A stretch of DNA of 64,000 nt from CAYLSV01 sp964386435 (lineage in GTDB: Bacteria > Planctomycetota > Phycisphaerae > Tepidisphaerales > Tepidisphaeraceae), in contig CAYLSV010000006.1 of assembly GCA_964386435.1 (NCBI GenBank), forward strand, positions 1-64,000. Direction: 5' to 3'. How positions within the stretch are numbered: the first letter of the stretch is position 1; each line of letters begins with the position of its first letter. Below are positions 58,441 to 64,000 of this stretch, one piece after another. The notes under the pieces are model-generated. The model was not told where the DNA came from. It did no database searches and worked only from the letters and a program-made list of their open reading frames with translations. The position numbers were made by a program, and so were the translations under genes.

Positions 58441-58815
58441 TCAGGTTTTTCGGGCTTTGGTTGTCTTTGCGGTGGCGACCAACATCTTCATAATTTCTTC
58501 GCCTTCGTCTTTCAGGTCGCCGATCCGGCCGGCGGGAACAAGGCGGCCCTCCACCAGCAGTTCAAGCCAGTACAGCGACTCGTCTAACTCCTGCGTCGCG
58601 CTCTCTACCTTGCTGATAAATTCGGCCCTTGATCGCGCCCGACGTGCCTCGCGATACTGAGCACCCACCGAGGTGCCGGATCGCACAAGCTGCCGTGAGA
58701 TGACACCCGCAGGCCCACCGTTGCCGATCGCGGAGCAAAGCCGAATGATCCGCAGGGCGAACCGCTTTGTCCGCACACCGACATCCCGCGACTTGTTCGG
58801 CAGATCAGCAATCAT
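58441..58815 (-). CDS. Four-helix-bundle protein of the 23S rRNA intervening-sequence type
   Basis: 124 residues. FALRIIRLCSAIG, LVRSGTSVGAQYREARRARS and FISKVESATQELDESLYWLE are the conserved motifs of the TIGR02436 family, first known from intervening sequences of 23S rRNA genes and also found as free-standing genes. Function not established; RNA binding is suspected. It occupies the place between rpsK and rpoA where rpsD normally sits. ATG 58815 (TTG 58818 is the alternative). Confidence 0.85.
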   Translation of the reverse strand: MIADLPNKSRDVGVRTKRFALRIIRLCSAIGNGGPAGVISRQLVRSGTSVGAQYREARRARSRAEFISKVESATQELDESLYWLELLVEGRLVPAGRIGDLKDEGEEIMKMLVATAKTTKARKT

Positions 58816-58833
58816 CAATCACCGATCCGACAT

Positions 58834-59211
58834 CTAGACACGGCGTTTCTTCGGCGGGCGGCAGCCGTTGTGGGGCATGGGCGTCACGTCCTCGATGCCG
58901 ATGACCTTGAGGCCGGCGTTTTGGAGGTTCAGGACGGCCTGTTCGCGGCCGGCACCGGGGCCCTTGACGCGAACCTCGATCTCCTGCATGCCGGCCCGGC
59001 GGGCCTCGTTGGCGGCCGTCTCGGCGGCGCGGCCGGCGGCGAAGGGCGTGCTCTTGCGGCTGCCCTTGAAGCCCTTGGCCCCGGCGGACGACCAACTGAT
59101 CGTCTCGCCGGCCAGATCGGTGATCGTCACGATCGTGTTGTTGAACGTGCTCTGCACGTGTGCGATGCCGCGGGTCACGCCGCGACGGGTCTTTTTCTTG
59201 CTCTTGGCCAT
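58834..59211 (-). CDS. rpsK: 30S ribosomal protein S11
   Basis: 125 residues. HVQSTFNNTIVTITD, GAKGFKGSRKSTPFAA and the C-terminal DVTPMPHNGCRPPKKRRV identify S11, part of the 30S platform. The N-terminal Lys-rich extension is normal. AGGAACC precedes the ATG. A long palindrome lies just upstream, between rpsM and rpsK. Confidence 0.98.
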   Translation of the reverse strand: MAKSKKKTRRGVTRGIAHVQSTFNNTIVTITDLAGETISWSSAGAKGFKGSRKSTPFAAGRAAETAANEARRAGMQEIEVRVKGPGAGREQAVLNLQNAGLKVIGIEDVTPMPHNGCRPPKKRRV

Positions 59212-59260
59212 GAATGGTTCCTGCGGTTCAGTGGGTGAAAGCCCTCGCCGCGGTTAGGAA

Positions 59261-59353
59261 AATGATGAGTGATGAGTTGAGGAGTGATGAGTGCCGGAAG
59301 AACCACAATTCCAATTCGGCACTCATCACTCACCCACTCATCATTCATCACTT
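59261..59353. repeat. Palindromic repeat, family C copy 1, between rpsM and rpsK
   Basis: Arms 59261-59296 and 59317-59353 built from GATGAGT-like units (GAGTGATGAGTGCCG pairs with CGGCACTCATCACTC), with a 20-nt loop. The gap rpsM-rpsK (59212-59358) contains nothing else. Related by its GAGTGATGAGT units to copy 2. Confidence 0.85.
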
Positions 59354-59358
59354 CCGGC

Positions 59359-59733
59359 TTACTTGACGCCCTTCTTGCCGGCGACGGTTTTCTTCTTGCC
59401 CTTGCGGGTGCGGGCGTTGGACTGGGTCCGCTGGCCGCGGACGGGCAGGCCGCGGCGGTGGCGGAGGCCGCGGTAGCAGCCGATGTCGCGGAGGCGGGCC
59501 ACGTTCTGCGACACCTGCCGGCGGAGGGCACCCTCGACGACGTAGCCGTTTTCCAGCACGGTGGTGATCTGGGCGAGCTCCTCTTCGGTCAACTCGCTGG
59601 CCTTGCGGTCCGGCTCGATGTTGGCTTCCTTGAGCACCTCGAGCGCGTTGGTCGGCCCGACGCCGAACAGGTAACGCAGCGAGATGCCGATCTTCTTGTT
59701 GTTCGGGATGTCGACGCCGGCGATACGGGGCAT
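59359..59733 (-). CDS. rpsM: 30S ribosomal protein S13
   Basis: 124 residues. MPRIAGVDIPNNKKIGISL, RYLFGVGPTNA and GCYRGLRHRRGLPVRGQRT are diagnostic for S13, in the 30S head contacting tRNA and the 50S subunit. Basic C-terminal tail. Second gene of the operon after rpmJ. Confidence 0.98.
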   Translation of the reverse strand: MPRIAGVDIPNNKKIGISLRYLFGVGPTNALEVLKEANIEPDRKASELTEEELAQITTVLENGYVVEGALRRQVSQNVARLRDIGCYRGLRHRRGLPVRGQRTQSNARTRKGKKKTVAGKKGVK

Positions 59734-59742
59734 GGGGGAGTC

Positions 59743-59843
59743 CGGAAGTGGGTGAGTGATGAGTGGTGAGTACCGAGTTCCGGAGCAAGACAGCGGTGCC
59801 GATCCGGCACTCGGTACTCTTCACTCGGTGTTCGGTACTTCCC
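59743..59843. repeat. Palindromic repeat, family C copy 2, between rpmJ and rpsM
   Basis: Left arm from 59743 (GGAAGTGGGTGAGTGATGAG...) to about 59784; right arm about 59803-59843. AGTACCGAGTTCCGGA pairs with TCCGGCACTCGGTACT with one mismatch; outer parts pair less well. The right arm ends at the rpmJ stop. Confidence 0.8.
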
Positions 59844-59960
59844 CTAGCCTTGCTTCTGCTTGTGCTTGGGGTTGGCGGAGCAGATCACGCGGACGATGCC
59901 TTTGCGGCGGACGATCTTGCAGTTCTCGCAGATGCGCTTGACGCTGGCACGGACCTTCAT
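59844..59960 (-). CDS. rpmJ: 50S ribosomal protein L36
   Basis: 38 residues, ATG 59960 to TAG 59844. MKVRASVKRICENCKIVRRK and VICSANPKHKQKQG contain the C-x2-C...C-x4-H zinc ribbon of L36. GGAGCC precedes the start. It opens the alpha operon here; secY, adk, map and infA are not upstream. Confidence 0.97.
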   Translation of the reverse strand: MKVRASVKRICENCKIVRRKGIVRVICSANPKHKQKQG

Positions 59961-60006
59961 GACTGGCTCCACAATCTCGGGGTTCAACGGCAAACCGCGG
60001 CCGGGC

Positions 60007-60043
60007 GGCCGTGGCGGGCCGATATGGTTGGCACGCCACGGCC
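60007..60043. terminator. Hairpin between the PEP-CTERM gene and rpmJ
   Basis: GGCCGTGGCG (60007-60016) pairs perfectly with CGCCACGGCC (60034-60043), loop 17 nt. A GGTTTTC run follows on the plus strand but not on the minus strand, where the neighbouring genes lie, so its role as a terminator for the PEP-CTERM gene is uncertain. Confidence 0.45.
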
Positions 60044-60072
60044 GGTTTTCAAGTTTTCCGGCCGACTACTTC

Positions 60073-61395
60073 TCATCGGCGACGCACCAACGCCAGGCCG
60101 GCGGCCGCCAGCAGGCCTAGTGAGGCCGGCTCAGGCACGGCAATTGTCATCAACGCCTGCCCCGCGTTGGCACCGCCAACCGTCCGCAGCCGACCGGCGA
60201 ACAGCAGTTCGCCCGTGCTTGACAACACGGCGTCGTCGATGCTGAAATCACGCAGCACATACTCGGCGGCCGACCCGTCCACATTCACCGGGTCGCCGCT
60301 GGTGATCAGAACATCAGTGTTGTTGTAAACGGCGACAAGGTCGCCGTCGCTGGTGTCGCCGATGATGACGAAATTGCCGTTGCCGTCGACGGTGATGCCG
60401 TCGAAGTCGGTCCAAATCGCCGACCCTCCGGCCACGGCGTCGCCTTCGGTGGCGATCAGGGTGCCGTCAATCACGACCCACTCGGTGCCGTCGGCGTTGC
60501 TGCCGCGGGCGAACCAAGTGCCGTCCTCGATCATGGCGGCGGTGCTGACGGCTCCGTTGCTCACCGGCGAGGTGAACCCGCTGCCGGGCAACGGTTGGCC
60601 GCCGACGATCACGCCCTGGCCGTTGACGACCACCGTGTCAATGGTGCCGGCCCGGGCTTGGGTGAGATAGCTTTGGCCGTTGTTGCCGAAGAAGGTTGTT
60701 TGGAATTCGAAAAACTCGGTGGCCGCGGGTGCCCCAGGCGGGGTGGTGCCAACCTCTTGGTAGGTGGTGCCTTCGAAGACAACCGCCCCGCCGAAGTCGG
60801 CCACATCCTCGAGGCTCCCCTGCAGGCCCAGGCCGCCGGTGGGGGCGAGGTAAGGCGAGTTGATGCCGCCGCCGCTGAGCGTGCTGCCGCCGAAGCTGTC
60901 GCCGGCGGTGGCGAGAACGCTGAGTTGCTGCGTTACCGCGTCGAAGCCGTAGACGAGGTCATCGCCCTGGCTGACGCTGCCGAGGCGGCGCTGGCCGGTG
61001 AAGGCGAAGCCGCCGTTGTCACGGATCGAGAGCTGGCGATCGAAGCTGACCGTCAGGCTGCCGTCGCTGAAGCCGGGGGCAGGCTCACCCTCCACGATGA
61101 CGCTGGCGGCCGACGGGTTGGCGAGCGGGGCAACAATAATGGCGTCATCGAAGAAAGTGCCGCTTATTTCTCGGTCAACTTTCACGCCAAAAAATGTGCC
61201 GTCGGGGCTGAGGAATGGGCGATCGAAGGCGGTTTGGCTGGACGTTGAGTCGTTGAACGTGCCATTGTTGCCCGGCAAGTTGTTGGTCGGTGAGCCGGGG
61301 ATGCCGGTGAAGATGGCCTCCGCGGTTTGGGCGTTGGCGGTGGTCGCGGCGGCAAAGATGGCGGCGGCGGACGTGAGGTGGGCGAGCTTGGGCAT
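60073..61395 (-). CDS. Secreted PEP-CTERM protein
   Basis: 440 residues. Signal peptide (HLTSAAAIFAAATTANAQ) and tail VPEPASLGLLAAAGLALVRRR, a PEP-CTERM sorting signal recognised by exosortase. The body has repeating beta-propeller-like strands (DGTFFGVKVDREISGTFFDD, NGNFVIIGDTSDGDLVAVY) of the kind seen in planctomycete secreted proteins with choice-of-anchor regions; function unknown. TCTCTGGAGAATTC before ATG 61395 includes a ribosome binding site. A hairpin GATCCGCC/GGCGGATC (61413-61438) lies in the 5' region. Confidence 0.88.
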   Translation of the reverse strand: MPKLAHLTSAAAIFAAATTANAQTAEAIFTGIPGSPTNNLPGNNGTFNDSTSSQTAFDRPFLSPDGTFFGVKVDREISGTFFDDAIIVAPLANPSAASVIVEGEPAPGFSDGSLTVSFDRQLSIRDNGGFAFTGQRRLGSVSQGDDLVYGFDAVTQQLSVLATAGDSFGGSTLSGGGINSPYLAPTGGLGLQGSLEDVADFGGAVVFEGTTYQEVGTTPPGAPAATEFFEFQTTFFGNNGQSYLTQARAGTIDTVVVNGQGVIVGGQPLPGSGFTSPVSNGAVSTAAMIEDGTWFARGSNADGTEWVVIDGTLIATEGDAVAGGSAIWTDFDGITVDGNGNFVIIGDTSDGDLVAVYNNTDVLITSGDPVNVDGSAAEYVLRDFSIDDAVLSSTGELLFAGRLRTVGGANAGQALMTIAVPEPASLGLLAAAGLALVRRR

Positions 61396-61696
61396 GAATT
61401 CTCCAGAGACAGGATCCGCCGAGCGCGGGGGGCGGATCGCCGCACGATAACGAAGGACGTAGTAGAAGCCAACCGCCTGCCAACATGGCTGCCGAATCGG
61501 CACCGCCGCCATCCCCGCTGCCAGCGTGGCAGCACGAACCCGCGTTGCCTTGAACTGTAAGGCTTATCACGGCAACACCTTGCGGCTAATCCCCGACCCG
61601 GCACGCCGGTTGATAACGAGGGTGGCATCGGCAACGCCCCGCGTCGCCCTGACCTTTACGTTCAACTTCCACCACCGCTTCGGAGACAACCACCCC
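61396..61696. other. Divergent intergenic region upstream of groL
   Basis: 301 bp between the PEP-CTERM gene and groL. I see a short stem-loop at 61413-61438 and a GGAG ribosome binding site before groL, but no gene, no CIRCE inverted repeat and no promoter I would defend. Confidence 0.6.
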
Positions 61697-63290
61697 ATGG
61701 CCGCCAAGACGCTTCAGTTCGAGTCCGACGCCCGCAAGTCTTTGCTTACCGGCGTTCAGAAACTGTCCCGTGCCGTCAAGACCACCCTCGGCCCCCGCGG
61801 CCGGAATGCCGTGATCGACAAGGGGTGGGGTGCCCCGACGATCACGAAGGACGGCGTGACGGTTGCCGAGGAGGTCGAGCTGCTCGACAAGTACGAGAAC
61901 CTCGGGGCCAAGATGGTCAAGGAGGCCAGCAGCAAGACCAGCGACGCCGCCGGCGACGGCACGACCACCGCCACGGTGCTGGCCGAGGCGATCTTCGCCG
62001 AGGGCTACCGCTACCTGACGGCCGGCACCGACGCGATGGCGCTCGCCCGCGGCATCCGCAAGGCCGCCGACGCCGCCAACCAGGCGATCCTCGACCAATC
62101 CAAGCCGATCGACGCCGGCAACAAGGACGACATCGAAAACGTCGCCAGCATTAGCGCCAACAACGACCGCGCGATCGGCAGCATTATGGCTGACGCCTTC
62201 ATGAAGGTCGGCAAGGACGGCGTCATCACCGTCGAGGAAGGCAAGTCGCTCGACACCTACATCGACGTCGTCGAGGGCATGCAGTTTGATCGCGGCTACC
62301 TGTCGCCGAACTTCATCACCAATCAGGACGAGATGGCCGTCGAGTTCGACAAGCCGCTGATTCTGGTGTGCGAGGACAAGATCAGCAACGCGACCAAGCT
62401 GCTGCCGATCCTCGAGATGGTGCAGGAGGCCAAGAAGCCGTTGCTCATCATCGCCGAGGACATCGACGGCGAGGCGCTGTCCACCCTCGTCGTCAACAAG
62501 CTCCGCGGCATCCTGAACGTCGCCGCCGTGAAGGCCCCCGGCTACGCCGTCCTCACCGGCGGCCGGGCGATCATGAAGGATTTGGGTGTCGAGCTCGACG
62601 CCGTTGAGATCACCGACTTCGGCACCGCCAAGCGAGTTCGCATCGACAACGACAACACGACGATCATCGAGGGGGCCGGCGAGAGTGCCGACATCCAGAG
62701 CCGGATCGAGCAGATCCGCCGTGAAATCGAGACGACCACCAGTGACTACGACCGCGAGAAGCTGCAAGAGCGGTTGGCGAAGCTGTNNNNNNNNNNNNNN
62801 NNNNNNNNNNNNNNNNNNNNNNNNNNNNNNNNNNNNCATCGAGGACGCGTTGCACGCCACCCGTGCCGCCGTCGAAGAAGGCGTCGTCCCCGGCGGCGGC
62901 ACCACCATGATCCGCGCGATGTCGGCCATCGACGAAAGCAAGCTCGACCTCCACGGCGACGAGTCGGCCGGCGCGAAGGTCGTCCGCCAGGCCCTGACCG
63001 CCCCGCTCCGCCAGATCGCCGACAACGCCGGCTACTCGGGCAGCGTCGTGGTCCGCCGCGTCATGGAGGCCAAGGACACCCACGGCTTCAACGCCCTGAC
63101 CGGCGAGTACGTCGACATGGTGTCGGCCGGCATCCTGACCCCCACCAAGGTCGAACGCACCGCCCTTCAAAACGCCGCCGAGGTCGCCGCCCTCTTGCTG
63201 ACCACCGATTGCATCGTCGTCGACAAACCCACCAAGGGCGGCGGCCACGACCACGACGACATGGGCGGCATGGACGACATGGACTTCTAA
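61697..63290 (+). CDS. groL: 60 kDa chaperonin GroEL (assembly gap inside)
   Basis: AAKTLQFESDARKSLLTGVQ, TLGPRGRNAVI, AAGDGTTTATVLAE (ATP site) and the end GGGHDHDDMGGMDDMDF identify GroEL. A 50-N gap (62787-62836) replaces the segment between ERLAKL and IEDALHATRAAVEEG, about 22 residues by comparison with the family; the N count does not preserve the frame, so it is an arbitrary gap. In the apical domain KAPGY runs straight into AVLTGG: the usual GDRRKAMLxDI is missing. GGAGACAACC precedes the ATG. No groS lies upstream. Confidence 0.97.
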
Positions 63291-63313
63291 GGGTCGTTAA
63301 GAAGGCCACTCCA

Positions 63314-63535
63314 ATGAACCAGTTGAGCAGGTACCGTGTAATAAGCCGAAGAGCCGGATCGCGGCCGGGTTCACAGTTGGGCGGAGCCCCGCTTCTTATT
63401 CCGATCGTTCGATGGCACATCATCGATGAGCGAACGGGTAAAGATTTGGAGGGATCGTTTACCAGTGAGGTTGCGGCGGTCAGAGAGGCGGACAGGCTGA
63501 ACGCGGCGTCGGACTCCGGTAAAGCCATGGAATGA
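63314..63535 (+). CDS. Small hypothetical protein
   Basis: 73 residues starting at ATG 63314, 23 nt after groL. The C-terminal half (LIPIVRWHIIDERTGKDLEG, AAVREADRLNAASDSG) looks like a compact beta-alpha unit, the rest is basic. No family recognised. Codon usage is less GC-biased than its neighbours. Confidence 0.5.
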   Translation: MNQLSRYRVISRRAGSRPGSQLGGAPLLIPIVRWHIIDERTGKDLEGSFTSEVAAVREADRLNAASDSGKAME

Positions 63536-63591
63536 TTGAAGGTTAGCCGGACGATCGGCATCAGATGGGGCTGCCGCTCGAGAGGTGACTG

Positions 63592-63936
63592 ATGCTCTTT
63601 CACTGGGACTCGACCAAGGCTGAGGAGAATCGCAAGAAGCATGGCGTGACGTTTGAGGAGGCGACAACGGTGTTTGCCGACTCGCTCGCATTCACAAGGC
63701 ATGATGAGCGGCACTCGCAGGATGAAGACCGTTCCACCACCATCGGCCGAAGCAACAAGATGCGTGTCCTATATGTGGTCTCGACGGAGCGAATTGTCGA
63801 GGATGACCGATCCGTGATCCGAATCATCAGCGCCCGGAAAGCCACAGCTTCTGAATCGAGGACCTATGTCGACCGAATCGCAGCCATCATCAACCCGCCC
63901 CGCCGACGAGGACGCAGAGTTCGGCGTTCCCGATGA
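63592..63936 (+). CDS. brnT: BrnT-family toxin
   Basis: 114 residues. FHWDSTKAEENRKKHGVTFEEATTVF (start: WDSTKAEENRKKHGVTFEEA), RHSQDEDRSTTIGRS and IRIISARKATASE are the BrnT motifs: a small RelE-like ribonuclease that blocks translation under stress. An Arg-rich tail is extra. GAGAGGTG precedes the ATG. The antitoxin reading frame overlaps its end by 71 nt; in this family the antitoxin represses the operon. Confidence 0.9.
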   Translation: MLFHWDSTKAEENRKKHGVTFEEATTVFADSLAFTRHDERHSQDEDRSTTIGRSNKMRVLYVVSTERIVEDDRSVIRIISARKATASESRTYVDRIAAIINPPRRRGRRVRRSR

Positions 63937-64000
63937 GGAAACGCCGGAGCTGACGGGTAATTTTTTCGAGAACGCCGAGCGCGGCAAGTACTACTTCCGG
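63866..64000 (+). CDS. brnA: BrnA-like antitoxin, truncated by the window end
   Basis: 45 codons seen from ATG 63866. After an acidic N-terminus, VPDEETPELTGNFFENAERG matches the DxENPExTxxxFxxAR segment of BrnA antitoxins, whose C-terminal ribbon-helix-helix DNA-binding part would follow beyond the window. Start overlaps brnT, as usual for coupled toxin-antitoxin pairs. Confidence 0.75.
   Translation, partial: MSTESQPSSTRPADEDAEFGVPDEETPELTGNFFENAERGKYYFR

Noticed and set aside
61396..61696. CIRCE operator (HrcA binding site) before groL
   Set aside because: No TTAGCACTC/GAGTGCTAA inverted repeat is present in the region.

Overview
The window is about 64 kb of GC-rich bacterial DNA, almost certainly from a planctomycete and most likely class Phycisphaerae. 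The lineage call is an inference from several markers: proteins with the planctomycete LEPxxxRLL N-terminal signature (38.4-44.4 kb), a DUF1501/DUF1800 pair, PEP-CTERM tails (22.1 and 60.1 kb), a B12-binding radical SAM pair, and a ribosomal alpha operon that lacks rpsD at its usual place. Five runs of N (12526-12537, 19897-19906, 29059-29068, 29778-29787, 62787-62836) show a draft or metagenome assembly, so single frameshifts and stops need caution.

Layout. 0-11.6 kb: a DUF6065-like protein, a metallo-beta-lactamase-fold protein without its metal ligands, a lipoprotein metallopeptidase, a lipoprotein fusing a cell-wall amidase to a serine beta-lactamase-like domain, an ABC-2 permease, a small HD hydrolase, leuA behind a complete leucine attenuator, a degenerate phosphoglycerate-mutase-like protein, and an MFS carrier with a large insertion. 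11.7-22.1 kb: a divergent, tightly overlapped cluster with GH3 ligase, two acyltransferase-like proteins, two B12 radical SAM enzymes, AurF-like diiron oxygenase, fatty acid desaturase, hexapeptide acyltransferase, PAP2 enzyme, Rieske oxygenase and an NTF2-like protein. It looks like an undescribed lipid or acyl-product pathway. 22-38 kb: a TIGR03790-type PEP-CTERM protein, queE interrupted by a homing-endonuclease intein, an AI-2E carrier with an extra C-terminal domain, membrane proteins, crcB, DUF3891, a ParA-like pair in which ParA carries a glycogen-binding domain, tRNA-Gln, DinB and a SpoIIE phosphatase. 38-45 kb: three secreted LEPxxxRLL proteins that share paired dockerin-like repeats. 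45-56 kb: HDAC-like deacetylase, a PD-(D/E)XK-like nuclease, a LysM protein, DUF1501/DUF1800, a cellulose-synthase-like GT2, and a repeat protein with a TlpA thioredoxin domain. 56.5-60 kb: rpmJ, rpsM, rpsK, a four-helix-bundle gene, rpoA, rplQ. 60-64 kb: a PEP-CTERM protein, groL (gapped), a small protein and a BrnT/BrnA toxin-antitoxin module cut by the window end.

Two genome-wide themes stand out. First, long imperfect palindromes of several sequence families sit at gene ends; two of them fuse with stop codons and one lies in frame inside a coding sequence. Second, many first-in-operon genes have a TANNNT or GATGCT -10-like box 5-8 nt upstream of the start codon and no Shine-Dalgarno sequence, which points to widespread leaderless transcription. 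Ribosomal, groL, DUF1501 and DUF1800 genes instead have ordinary purine-rich ribosome binding sites.
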